From contig JBGUWU010000036.1 in assembly GCA_045221575.1 (NCBI GenBank), positions 1 to 21,944 of the forward strand: 21,944 nt of DNA, written 5' to 3'. The notes under the pieces were generated by a model. It did no database searches, was not told where the DNA came from, and was given only the letters and a program-made list of their open reading frames with translations. Made by a program: the position numbers and the translations under genes. This document shows, piece by piece, positions 13,927-21,823 of this stretch; positions within the stretch are counted from its first letter, which is position 1, and every line of letters begins with the position of its first letter. The stretch comes from Scybalousia_A sp045221575. GTDB lineage: Bacteria > Bacteroidota > Bacteroidia > Bacteroidales > P3.

Positions 13927-14667
13927 TTATTTAAAATCCTTACTATTATTTTTACGACGAGGACGTGAACCCATGTTAAATCTTTGTCCTGCTCTACCTC
14001 CATCTTTCATTCCACCTATAGTAGAAGGAACTAATTCGACCTTGTTATAAACTATACCTCTACATATCCATACTTTGATACCAATACGACCGTATGTTGT
14101 ATGTGCTTCTGCCAAAGCATAATCTATATCTGCACGTAAAGTGTGCAAAGGAGTTCTTCCTTCTTTATAGTGTTCAGTTCTTGCCATTTCAGCTCCACCG
14201 ATACGACCTGAAACAGAAACTTTAATACCTTCTGCACCAACACGCATTGTAGAAGTTATAGCCATCTTAACAGCTTTTCTGTAAGAAACTCTACCTTCTA
14301 TTTGACGAGCTATATTTTCAGCAACAAGTCTTGCTTCTAATTCTGGACGTTTTACTTCTAAGATGTTGATTTGAACTTCTTTTTCTGTAAGTTTTTTCAA
14401 CTCTTCTTTTATCTTATCAACTTCTTGTCCGCCTTTACCAATGATAAGGCCTGGTTTTGCTGTATTAATAGTAACAGTTATACGTTTTAATGTACGCTCA
14501 ATATATATCTTAGATATTTCAGCATTATTTAAACGTACACCAAGATACTTTCTTATCTTATCATCTTCTACTAATTTGGATTCGAATGTTCTACCACCAT
14601 ACCAATTTGAATCCCAACCTCTGATGATACCTAGTCTGTTTCCTATCGGATTTGTTTTTTGTCCCAT
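13927..14667 (-). CDS. rpsC: Small-subunit ribosomal protein S3
   Basis: The product has 246 residues. A KH type-2 domain spans about 39-110 with the RNA-binding GKGG loop at 77-80. The C-terminal domain (about 120-210) has GRIGGAEMARTEHYKEGRTP and LRADIDYALAEAHTTYGRIGIKVWI. It helps form the mRNA entry helicase site with S4 and S5. The tail RAGQRFNMGSRPRRKNNSKDFK is basic. rplV ends 27 bp upstream. Confidence 0.98.
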   Translation of the reverse strand: MGQKTNPIGNRLGIIRGWDSNWYGGRTFESKLVEDDKIRKYLGVRLNNAEISKIYIERTLKRITVTINTAKPGLIIGKGGQEVDKIKEELKKLTEKEVQINILEVKRPELEARLVAENIARQIEGRVSYRKAVKMAITSTMRVGAEGIKVSVSGRIGGAEMARTEHYKEGRTPLHTLRADIDYALAEAHTTYGRIGIKVWICRGIVYNKVELVPSTIGGMKDGGRAGQRFNMGSRPRRKNNSKDFK

Positions 14668-14694
14668 CCTTTTAAAATTTTCTTAAATTCCAAA

Positions 14695-15132
14695 CTATTT
14701 ATTTTCTGCATCATTAGATTGTGGAGTAGCAACATTGTCAATTCTACTACCTATCTCTAATATAATATGGTTAGAACGCTTTCTAATTCTATAACCACGA
14801 CCTTGAGGTGCAGTACGAAGACGTTTCAATTGTCTTCCTCCATTAACACATATTTGCTTTACAAAAAGATTACTATCTTCTACTGATTTGCCAACATTTT
14901 TTGCTTGCCAATTTGCAATAGCTGAAAGTAATAATTTTCTTAACTTAGGTGCAGATTCTCTATGTGAATATTGCAATATACCCAAAGCCTTATTAACATC
15001 AAGACCTCTTATAGCATCTGCCATAAGACGTGTTTTTCTTGGAGATGTAGGATTGTTATTCAATCTTGCAACATATCTGCTCTTTCTTGCCTCTTTATAT
15101 TCTTCGGCACGTTTATGTTTTCTTGATCCCAT
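14695..15132 (-). CDS. rplV: Large-subunit ribosomal protein L22, extended
   Basis: The product has 145 residues, compared with 110 in E. coli. The extra length is an N-terminal basic stretch (MGSRKHKRAEEYKEARKSRY) and a C-terminal polar end (NVATPQSNDAENK); both kinds of extension occur in Bacteroidetes L22. The core starts at about NNPTSPRKTRLMADAIRG, and the tunnel-lining beta-hairpin is at about 105-128 (LKRLRTAPQGRGYRIRKRSN), the site where macrolide-resistance changes occur in other species. No deletion is seen there. Confidence 0.97.
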   Translation of the reverse strand: MGSRKHKRAEEYKEARKSRYVARLNNNPTSPRKTRLMADAIRGLDVNKALGILQYSHRESAPKLRKLLLSAIANWQAKNVGKSVEDSNLFVKQICVNGGRQLKRLRTAPQGRGYRIRKRSNHIILEIGSRIDNVATPQSNDAENK

Positions 15133-15147
15133 CTTCTATACGTCTTT

Positions 15148-15426
15148 TTATTTCTTACCTTTATCTTTTTGACCAGCATGTCCTCTGAATATTCTTGTAG
15201 GAGCAAATTCACCTAATTTATGACCTACCATATTTTCAGTAACATAAACAGGGATAAACTTGTTTCCATTATGAACAGCTATTGTCAAACCAACAAAATC
15301 AGGAGAAATCATTGAAGCTCTTGACCATGTTTTGATAGTGTTCTTATTGTTTTTGGCTTGTGCATCCAAAACTTTTTTCTCTAACTTATAATAAATATAA
15401 GGTCCTTTTTTTAATGAACGGCTCAT
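15148..15426 (-). CDS. rpsS: Small-subunit ribosomal protein S19
   Basis: The product has 92 residues. It begins MSRSLKKGPYIYYKLEKKV and has the signature GHKLGEFAPTRIFRGHAGQKDKGKK. It sits in the 30S head with S13 and contacts the A-site finger of 23S rRNA. It lies between rplB (16-bp gap) and rplV (15-bp gap). Confidence 0.98.
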   Translation of the reverse strand: MSRSLKKGPYIYYKLEKKVLDAQAKNNKNTIKTWSRASMISPDFVGLTIAVHNGNKFIPVYVTENMVGHKLGEFAPTRIFRGHAGQKDKGKK

Positions 15427-15442
15427 ACTTCTCTGATTTTAA

Positions 15443-16267
15443 TTATTTCTTACGTCTTTCTATTATATACTTGTTTGAAGTCTTCTTAGGAGCTCTTGTC
15501 TTGTAACCCTTAGCAGGTATACCCTTACGTGTACGAGGATGTCCTCCTGAAGCACGACCTTCACCACCTCCCATTGGGTGATCAACAGGGTTCATAACAA
15601 CGCCTCTAACTCTAGGTCTTCTTCCCAACCAACGAGAACGACCTGCTTTACCAGATACTTCCAAACTATGTTCAGTGTTAGAAACAACACCTATAGTTGC
15701 TTTACAAGCTTGAAGTATCATACGAGTTTCACCTGAAGGCATTTTTATGATAGCATACTTACCATCACGAGACATAAGTTGTGCGTATGAACCTGCACTT
15801 CTCACTAATTTTGCACCTTCTCCAGGTCTTAATTCTATATTGTGAATCATTGTTCCGAAAGGTATCTCACCAAGCAACAATGTATTGCCTATTTCAGGGG
15901 CAACTCCTTTACCTGACATAATTGTCTGACCGACTTTCAATCCGTTAGGAGAAACAATATAGCGTTTTTCACCATCTGCATAACAAACCAAAGCAATACG
16001 AGCAGTACGATTTGGATCATATTCTATTGATTTTACTACAGCAGGTATATTGTCCTTATCTCTGCGGAAATCTATTACACGATATAATCTTTTATGACCA
16101 CCACCAATATATCTCATGGTCATTTTTCCTTGATTATTTCTTCCACCTGTCTTGCGGACTCCAAAAACCAAACTCTTCTCAGGTTTGCTCTTGGTTATCT
16201 CTTCGAAAGAACTAGCTATTTTGTGTCTTTGTCCCGGTGTTGTCGGTTTTAATTTCTTTAAAGCCAT
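15443..16267 (-). CDS. rplB: Large-subunit ribosomal protein L2
   Basis: The product has 274 residues, standard. It is needed for subunit joining and for the structure of the peptidyl-transferase centre. The N-terminal OB domain and SH3-like domain lead to the conserved basic end with VVMNPVDHPMGGGEGR and ASGGHPRTRKG (about 223-250), which includes the invariant His. Earlier signatures include GGRNNQGKMTMRYIGGGHKRLYR. It follows rplW by 8 bp. Confidence 0.98.
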   Translation of the reverse strand: MALKKLKPTTPGQRHKIASSFEEITKSKPEKSLVFGVRKTGGRNNQGKMTMRYIGGGHKRLYRVIDFRRDKDNIPAVVKSIEYDPNRTARIALVCYADGEKRYIVSPNGLKVGQTIMSGKGVAPEIGNTLLLGEIPFGTMIHNIELRPGEGAKLVRSAGSYAQLMSRDGKYAIIKMPSGETRMILQACKATIGVVSNTEHSLEVSGKAGRSRWLGRRPRVRGVVMNPVDHPMGGGEGRASGGHPRTRKGIPAKGYKTRAPKKTSNKYIIERRKK

Positions 16268-16275
16268 CTCTTTAA

Positions 16276-16569
16276 TTAAATATTGCTAAAAAAGTCAATT
16301 GTTTCACCTTTGGCCAAAGTAATCATGGCCTTCTTATAAGCATTTGTACGACCTTGAATGTAACCAGCCTTTGTGTATCTTGCTTTTCTTTTGCCACTAT
16401 AATTAATAGTATTTACACTTGCTACTTTTACACTATACAAGTCTTCTACTGCTTTCTTTATTTCTATCTTATTCGCCCTTTTATCAACGATGAAAGCACA
16501 ACGAGAATTATCTTTCTCGTTTATCTTTGTCATCTTCTCTGTAATAAGCGGTTTTACAATGATATTCAT
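16276..16569 (-). CDS. rplW: Large-subunit ribosomal protein L23
   Basis: The product has 97 residues. It begins MNIIVKPLITEKMTKINEKD and has the family core RANKIEIKKAVEDLYSVKVASVNTINY and a GRTNAYKKAMITLAKGETIDFF end. L23 lies at the tunnel exit and docks trigger factor and the signal recognition particle. It follows rplD after 31 bp. Confidence 0.97.
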   Translation of the reverse strand: MNIIVKPLITEKMTKINEKDNSRCAFIVDKRANKIEIKKAVEDLYSVKVASVNTINYSGKRKARYTKAGYIQGRTNAYKKAMITLAKGETIDFFSNI

Positions 16570-16600
16570 CTCTATCTATTCTTTTTTACCTTAACACTAA

Positions 16601-17236
16601 TTAGGAATTTTTATGCATTTCATTTAATTCCTTAAGTGCAGATTCACTAAACACCAAAGTATTAGCATGTAATATTTCGTATGTGTTCAATGTATGCGCA
16701 CTTATCACCTTAACCTGCTTAAGATTTCTAGCCGACAAAGTTACAAAACTTTCTTTATTTGGCAATAAAACAAACAAAGATTTTTTATCTTTTAATTGTA
16801 ATGAGTCCAAAACCTCAACCATTTTCTTGGTTTTTGGTGCATCAAAAGAAAAGTCTTCTACAACTTTAATCTGCTCATCTTTAGCCTTATAATACAGAGC
16901 TGAAAGTCTTGCCAAAGATTTAACTTTCTTATTAAGTTTAAATCTATAATCGCGTGGTCTTGGTCCGAAAACTCTACCTCCACCAACCATCAAAGGGCTA
17001 TTTATATCACCAGCTCTAGCACCACCGGTACCTTTTTGTCTCTTTAACTTCCTAGTAGAACCTGAAACTTCGGAACGTTCTTTTGCCTTATGAGTTCCTT
17101 GTCTTTGGTCTGCTAAAAATTGTTTTACACTTAACCAAATAACGTGATCGTTAGGTTCGGTTTGAAACAAAGAATCCATAACCTCTATGGTTCTTCCGGT
17201 ATCTTCTCCTTTTATGTTATATACTTTTAGCTCCAT
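16601..17236 (-). CDS. rplD: Large-subunit ribosomal protein L4
   Basis: The product has 211 residues. The tunnel loop (about 55-100: VSGSTRKLKRQKGTGGARAGD, then GGGRVFGPRPRDYRFKLNKK) is intact, including the KGTGGARAG segment where macrolide-resistance changes arise elsewhere. The C-terminal Rossmann-like half (DSLQLKDKKSLFVLLPNKE to ALKELNEMHKNS) is normal. In E. coli L4 represses the S10 operon. The start overlaps the rplC end by 10 bp, so translation is probably coupled. Confidence 0.98.
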   Translation of the reverse strand: MELKVYNIKGEDTGRTIEVMDSLFQTEPNDHVIWLSVKQFLADQRQGTHKAKERSEVSGSTRKLKRQKGTGGARAGDINSPLMVGGGRVFGPRPRDYRFKLNKKVKSLARLSALYYKAKDEQIKVVEDFSFDAPKTKKMVEVLDSLQLKDKKSLFVLLPNKESFVTLSARNLKQVKVISAHTLNTYEILHANTLVFSESALKELNEMHKNS

Positions 17237-17856
17237 CTCTCAAGTTTTAAAATTGAACCCTTAGGACCAGGAACAGATCCCTTAACTAATATCAAATTCT
17301 TCTCTTCAAAAATCTTAAGTATTCTAAGATTTTGAATCTTTACTCTATGGTTACCCATTTGGCCAGCCATTCTCATTCCCTTAAATACTCTTGAAGGGTA
17401 TGAAGATGCTCCTACAGAACCAGGTGCTCTGTCTCTATCATCTTGACCGTGTGTTCTATCACCAACACCGCCAAAACCATGACGTTTAACAACACCTTGG
17501 AAACCTTTACCTTTAGAGATACCAACAACATCAACAAACTCACCTTCAGTAAATACATTGCAAGTTAAAACCTCTCCAAAGTGTTTTCTTTCACCTTCTT
17601 CAAAACGAGAGAACTCTGCAAGATATCTTTTTGGAGTTGTTTCTGCTTTAGCAAAGTGACCTTTCATTGGTTTTGTTGCTTTGCTTTCTTTCATCTCCTC
17701 AAATGCCAATTGGATAGCACTATAACCATCCTTCTCAGGTGTTTTTACTTGTGTTACTACACAAGGACCAGCTTCTATCACTGTGCATGGCTGTTGCTTG
17801 CCAGAGGCATCAAAAATGCTAGTCATTCCAATCTTTTTTCCAATTAATCCTGACAT
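17227..17856 (-). CDS. rplC: Large-subunit ribosomal protein L3
   Basis: The product has 209 residues. It starts MSGLIGKKIGMTSIFDASGK and has the central GISKGKGFQGVVKRHGFGGVGDRTHG and VFKGMRMAGQMGNHRVKIQNL motifs. It is one of the first proteins to bind 23S rRNA and its loop approaches the peptidyl-transferase centre. The loop segment reads PGSVGASSYPSRVF; the glutamine that PrmB methylates in E. coli L3 (in GQNQTPG) is absent here, as in other Bacteroidetes sequences I recall. It follows rpsJ after 97 bp, the widest gap inside the operon. Confidence 0.97.
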   Translation of the reverse strand: MSGLIGKKIGMTSIFDASGKQQPCTVIEAGPCVVTQVKTPEKDGYSAIQLAFEEMKESKATKPMKGHFAKAETTPKRYLAEFSRFEEGERKHFGEVLTCNVFTEGEFVDVVGISKGKGFQGVVKRHGFGGVGDRTHGQDDRDRAPGSVGASSYPSRVFKGMRMAGQMGNHRVKIQNLRILKIFEEKNLILVKGSVPGPKGSILKLERWS

Positions 17857-17886
17857 TTTTTGTTTTTCGTTTTTTTACTTTTTATC

Positions 17887-17916
17887 TCCAGCTTGATTCT
17901 TTGTTCAGCGGCTGGA
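17887..17916 (-). promoter_or_regulatory. Hairpin in the rpsJ-rplC gap, possible leader element
   Basis: TCCAGC (17887-17892) and GCTGGA (17911-17916) form a 6-bp GC-containing stem with an 18-base loop in a gap that is otherwise almost pure A/T. The mRNA side towards rplC is A-rich, not U-rich, so it is not a simple terminator. The S10 operon is feedback-regulated by L4 in E. coli through a leader before rpsJ; a control site here before rplC would be a different arrangement. This is an inference from position and structure. Confidence 0.4.
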
Positions 17917-17953
17917 CTATTTACTAATTTTTTTAAATCGTTAATAAATTTTA

Positions 17954-18268
17954 TCAAACCTTTATTTCTACTTCAACTCCTGAAGGTAATTCAAGTTTCA
18001 TTAAAGCGTCTATTGTTTGAGCAGAAGTGCTGCTTATGTCCATAAGACGTTTGTATGAATTTAACTCAAATTGTTCACGAGATTTTTTATTAACAAAGGT
18101 AGAACGATTGACAGTAAAGATTTTCTTTGCTGTTGGCAAAGGAATAGGTCCTTGAACGTGAGCACCTGTCATCTTTACAGTCTTAACGATTTTCTCAGCA
18201 GACTTATCAACCAAGTTGTGGTCGTAAGACTTCAATTTAATTCTAATTTTTTGTTTTTCTTGACTCAC
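17954..18268 (-). CDS. rpsJ: Small-subunit ribosomal protein S10
   Basis: The product has 104 residues. It begins with GTG (18266-18268) and reads MSQEKQKIRIKLKSYDHNLVD, matching the family N-terminus, so the GTG is preferred. Signatures are HVQGPIPLPTAKKIFTVNRS and SREQFELNSYKRLMDI. S10 is in the 30S head and also acts as NusE in transcription antitermination. It follows fusA directly (20-bp gap): the tuf gene common at this place in proteobacteria is missing. Confidence 0.98.
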   Translation of the reverse strand: MSQEKQKIRIKLKSYDHNLVDKSAEKIVKTVKMTGAHVQGPIPLPTAKKIFTVNRSTFVNKKSREQFELNSYKRLMDISSTSAQTIDALMKLELPSGVEVEIKV

Positions 18269-18288
18269 AATTATAAGTTATTTATATG

Positions 18289-20373
18289 TTAATTATTTTC
18301 TTTCAAAACTTCTTCAGTTACATCTTTAGGAGCTTGTGCGTAATGAGAAAATTCCATAGTTGAGTTTGCTCTTCCTGAAGTTATGGTACGTAAAGCAGTA
18401 ACATAACCGAACATTTGACTCAATGGAACTTGTGCTTTAACAGATTGAACACCTACTTTTGCTGTTATGCTTTCCAAAATAGCTCTTCTTCTATTAAGGT
18501 CGCCTGTTACATCACCAAGATAAGTATCTGGAGTATTTACTTCAACAGACATTATTGGTTCCATAAGTATTGGCATAGCTTTTCTTGCAGCAGCCTTGAA
18601 AGCCAAACGAGCACATATCTCAAAAGATAAAGCATCTGAATCTACTGGGTGATAAGAACCATCTTTAACAACGACTTTCATACTCTCCATAGGGAATCCA
18701 GCCAAAACACCATTCATCATAGCATCTTTAAAGCCTTTTTCTATAGCAGGTATGTATTCTTTAGGAATATTACCACCTTTAACTTCATTAACAAATTGCA
18801 ATCCTTTTACATCTTCATCTGCAGGAGCAAGTGAGAATATAATATCAGCAAATTTTCCTCTACCACCTGTTTGTTTCTTATATACCTCTCTGTGTTCTAC
18901 TTCTGCAGTTATCGCTTCCTTATATGCTACTTGAGGTTTTCCTTCGTTGCATTCAACATTAAATTCTCTCTTTATTCTGTCAAGTATAATATCTAAATGC
19001 AACTCTCCCATACCTTTTAATATGGTTTGACCAGAAGCCTCATCTGTTTGAACTTGCAATGTAGGGTCTTCTTCTGTAAGCTTAGTTAAAGCATTGTTGA
19101 ATTTATCTACATCTGCTTGTTGTTTTGGTTCTATCGCGATAGAAATAACAGGTTCAGGGAAAGACATAGACTCTAATATAATAGGATGAGCCTCATCACA
19201 AAGAGTATTTCCTGTCTTTATTTCCTTAAATCCTACAGCAGCACCTATATCACCTGCCTCTATTCTTTCAAGAGGATTTTGGTGATTTGCGTGCATTTGC
19301 ATAATACGAGATATTCTTTCTTTTTTACCTGTATTTGCATTATAAACGTATGAACCAGATTCCAAACTACCAGAATAAACTCTAAAGAAACATATTCTTC
19401 CTACGTATGGATCTGTAGCAATCTTAAATGCTAATGCACTAAATGGAGATTTTACGCTAACAGGACGAGTTACTTCCTCATTATTCTTTGGATTAATACC
19501 AACAACTTCTGGAACATCTACTGGAGAAGGTAAGAATTCACAAACAGCATCAATAAGGTTTTGAATACCTTTGTTTTTGAATGCAGAACCACATAATACA
19601 GGAACTATTCTTTGTTCGCAAGTTGCTTTTCTAACATGTTTGATGATTTCTTCTTCTGTAATAGAATTTTCATCTTCCATATATCTTTCCAAAAGTTCAT
19701 CATCTTCTTCTGCAACTCCCTCTATAAGTTCTTTTCTGTATTTTGCTGCGATTTCTTTCAAATCCTCAGGCATTGGAACTTCATAAAGCTTCGTACCTTT
19801 TGATTCTTCATCATACATAAGGGCCTTGTTTTTAATCAAATCAATAACACCCTTAAACATATCTTCTTGTCCTATTGGTATTTCCAATGGAACAGGATGA
19901 GAACCAAGTTTCTCTCTTATTTCTCCTAAAACATTAAAGAAGTCTGCACCTGCTCTGTCCATTTTATTAACAAAAGCAATACGCGGTACATTATATTTGT
20001 CAGCTTGTCTCCAAACTGTTTCACTTTGAGGCTCAACTCCACCTACAGCACAGAACAAAGCAATAGCACCATCTAAAACTCTCAAAGAACGTTCTACTTC
20101 TACTGTAAAATCAACGTGTCCAGGTGTATCTATAATATTTATTTTGTAATCTTTGTTTTGATACTTCCAAAATACTGTGGTTGCTGCAGAAGTAATGGTG
20201 ATACCTCTTTCTTGTTCTTGAGCCATCCAGTCCATTGTTGCAGTACCATCATGAGTTTCACCTATCTTGTGATTTTTTCCTGTATAAAACAATATACGTT
20301 CTGTAGTCGTAGTTTTACCTGCGTCTATATGGGCCATTATGCCTATGTTGCGTATGTTGCGTAAATCTGCCAT
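18289..20373 (-). CDS. fusA: Translation elongation factor G
   Basis: The product has 694 residues, full length. The GTPase domain has all motifs: P-loop AHIDAGKTT (14-22), switch I RGITI (56-60), DTPGH (82-86) and NKMD (136-139). It is followed by domain II, the domain III-V core (QTILKGMGELHLDIILDR) and a C-terminal segment with VPLSQMFGYVTALRTITSGRA. It drives tRNA-mRNA translocation. Its place between rpsG (30-bp gap) and rpsJ marks it as the canonical EF-G; Bacteroidetes often carry further paralogues elsewhere. A Shine-Dalgarno-like AGGAG (20379-20383) lies 5-6 bp upstream of the ATG. Confidence 0.98.
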   Translation of the reverse strand: MADLRNIRNIGIMAHIDAGKTTTTERILFYTGKNHKIGETHDGTATMDWMAQEQERGITITSAATTVFWKYQNKDYKINIIDTPGHVDFTVEVERSLRVLDGAIALFCAVGGVEPQSETVWRQADKYNVPRIAFVNKMDRAGADFFNVLGEIREKLGSHPVPLEIPIGQEDMFKGVIDLIKNKALMYDEESKGTKLYEVPMPEDLKEIAAKYRKELIEGVAEEDDELLERYMEDENSITEEEIIKHVRKATCEQRIVPVLCGSAFKNKGIQNLIDAVCEFLPSPVDVPEVVGINPKNNEEVTRPVSVKSPFSALAFKIATDPYVGRICFFRVYSGSLESGSYVYNANTGKKERISRIMQMHANHQNPLERIEAGDIGAAVGFKEIKTGNTLCDEAHPIILESMSFPEPVISIAIEPKQQADVDKFNNALTKLTEEDPTLQVQTDEASGQTILKGMGELHLDIILDRIKREFNVECNEGKPQVAYKEAITAEVEHREVYKKQTGGRGKFADIIFSLAPADEDVKGLQFVNEVKGGNIPKEYIPAIEKGFKDAMMNGVLAGFPMESMKVVVKDGSYHPVDSDALSFEICARLAFKAAARKAMPILMEPIMSVEVNTPDTYLGDVTGDLNRRRAILESITAKVGVQSVKAQVPLSQMFGYVTALRTITSGRANSTMEFSHYAQAPKDVTEEVLKENN

Positions 20374-20403
20374 CTACTCTCCTATTCTATCTCTAAAGAT
20401 TTA

Positions 20404-20871
20404 TTACATTCTAAAGTGTGAAAATGCCTTGTTAGCTTCAGCCATTCTGTGGATATCTTCCTTACGTTTGAATGCTGCACCTTCTTCTTTTGAAGCAGCG
20501 ATTATTTCTGAAGCCAAACGCATAGCCATAGTTTTTTCTGAACGTTTGCGAGCAAATCCTATCAAATTCTTCATACCCATAGACATTTTTCTATCAGGAC
20601 GAATTTCTGTAGGGATTTGGAAAGTAGCACCACCAATACGTCTACTTCTTACCTCAACGTTAGGAGTTACATTTGAAAGACCTTTCTTCCAAACGTCCAA
20701 ACCGTTTTCTTTAGTTTTTTCACTAACTATGTCTATTGCATCATAAAATATTTTATATGCTACACTCTTCTTTCCCTTAAGCATAATATTGTTTACAAAC
20801 TTTGTTACCAAAGTATCATTGAACTTAGGATCTGGAAGAATTATTCTTTTCCTTGGTCTAGCTTTTCTCAT
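20404..20871 (-). CDS. rpsG: Small-subunit ribosomal protein S7
   Basis: The product has 155 residues. It starts MRKARPRKRIILPDPKFND and has the conserved KFVNNIMLKGKKSVAYKIFY, PNVEVRSRRIGGATFQIPTEI and KRKEDIHRMAEANKAFSHFR. It is the primary binding protein of the 16S 3' major domain and lines the E site. In E. coli it represses the str operon by binding the rpsL-rpsG gap; here that gap is only 36 bp and shows no obvious structure. Confidence 0.98.
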   Translation of the reverse strand: MRKARPRKRIILPDPKFNDTLVTKFVNNIMLKGKKSVAYKIFYDAIDIVSEKTKENGLDVWKKGLSNVTPNVEVRSRRIGGATFQIPTEIRPDRKMSMGMKNLIGFARKRSEKTMAMRLASEIIAASKEEGAAFKRKEDIHRMAEANKAFSHFRM

Positions 20872-20907
20872 TGTATTTTTTCTGCCTTATTTGTTAAACC
20901 TAATAAA

Positions 20908-21291
20908 TTATTTCTTTGCGTCTTTAGGTCTTTTTGCACCGTATTTAGAACGTCTTTGTTTTCTTCCATCAACGCCTGCAGTATCCAAAGCACCTCTTAT
21001 TATATGGTATCTAACACCTGGAAGGTCTTTTACTCTACCACCTCTAATCATAACTATAGAGTGTTCTTGCAAGTTGTGTCCTTCACCTGGAATGTAAGCA
21101 TTAACTTCTTTTCCATTTGTAAGTTTAACTCTGGCAACCTTTCTCATAGCAGAATTAGGTTTCTTTGGTGTTGTAGTATATACTCTCGTACAAACACCTC
21201 TACGTTGAGGACAAGAATCTAAAGCAGGAGATTTACTCTTGTACTCTGCAGTTTGACGTCCTTTACGAACTAATTGTTGAATTGTTGGCAT
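20908..21291 (-). CDS. rpsL: Small-subunit ribosomal protein S12
   Basis: The product has 127 residues. It starts MPTIQQLVRKGRQTAEYKSK and contains the decoding-site loops TTPKKPNSA (Lys43, Lys44) and GGRVKDLPGVRYH (Lys88, Asp89), counting Met as 1. Both lysine positions that commonly change in streptomycin-resistant mutants carry the wild-type residue, so the protein predicts no S12-based resistance. It is the first gene of the super-operon, 229 bp downstream of the probable promoter. Confidence 0.98.
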   Translation of the reverse strand: MPTIQQLVRKGRQTAEYKSKSPALDSCPQRRGVCTRVYTTTPKKPNSAMRKVARVKLTNGKEVNAYIPGEGHNLQEHSIVMIRGGRVKDLPGVRYHIIRGALDTAGVDGRKQRRSKYGAKRPKDAKK

Positions 21292-21515
21292 ATCTAATAA
21301 TATGTTCTTTTTAATTAAACTTTACTATTTAAAACCTTTCCTTTTTAGCATTTTGCTATATAGGACAAGCAGAAAATCCATCTTTAGCGTCACCAAAGAA
21401 AAGCAGCCAACAATTCTTTAATGATAAATCCTCACAAAGTACGCAACCCTAAACAATAACTGATACCTTATTATTTTTAAGTACTCTTTAAAGAGGACGC
21501 ATTTTTGATTTTCAG
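21292..21515 (-). promoter_or_regulatory. About 220-nt 5' leader of the rpsL super-operon
   Basis: Between the predicted start of transcription (about 21513-21515) and the rpsL ATG there is no protein gene. Visible structure includes a 12-bp perfect palindrome CTCTTTAAAGAG (21484-21495) near the 5' end, a short hairpin TAGCA-TTT-TGCTA (21346-21358), a 4-codon frame at 21488-21502 (M-R-P-L-stop), and an 18-codon frame at 21325-21381. None of these is a recognised regulator. The length suggests room for attenuation or feedback control. Confidence 0.45.
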
Positions 21516-21519
21516 CGTG

Positions 21520-21549
21520 CAAAATTACAACAATTTATAATACCTACAA
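21520..21549 (-). promoter_or_regulatory. Promoter of the ribosomal super-operon
   Basis: On the minus strand TTG (21549-21547) is separated by exactly 19 bases from TAatTTTG (21527-21520), followed by C. This matches the Bacteroidetes consensus TTG-N19-TAnnTTTG at both boxes and in spacing. It is the best promoter match seen in the window and faces rpsL. Confidence 0.75.
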
Positions 21550-21673
21550 AATATTTTTTAAAAAATTTTTCTTTTACTCGTTTTAAAACAAGTAAATAAG
21601 AAAAAATTATACACACTATTCAACAAAATTATGTGAATTATTAAGTATGTGTTTTTACATATATTTATACAAT

Positions 21674-21705
21674 AAAAAAAAGTTTTAGTACTTTTTATAC
21701 TAAGG
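21674..21705 (-). terminator. Terminator-like hairpin upstream of the rpsL promoter
   Basis: TTAGTA (21685-21690) and TACTAA (21698-21703) form a 6-bp stem with a 7-base loop, extendable by wobble pairs. On the minus strand it is followed by AAC and eight T (positions 21681-21674). It would end transcripts from the reading frame that stops at 21824. The stem is AT-rich, so strength is uncertain. The 21528-21823 gap otherwise holds only AT-rich sequence. Confidence 0.5.
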
Positions 21706-21823
21706 CTACTCCTATACCTATAGTATAACTTGAGTACGGTGTAAGAAAAATACACACAGCTTCATAGCACTTTACATTATAGAGTCATATTGCAAAAAAA
21801 ATTAGCCATTAATAAGCGTTTTA

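Noticed and set aside
3200..21291. Plus-strand frames of 60-136 codons opposite the ribosomal genes
   Set aside because: All are antisense shadows of well-identified genes with low-complexity Ser/Phe/Leu-rich products.
21558..21755. 65-residue minus-strand frame upstream of the rpsL promoter
   Set aside because: The composition is that of random AT-rich DNA (Tyr, Ile, Phe, Lys), it crosses the terminator-like hairpin at 21674-21705, and it shows no domain.
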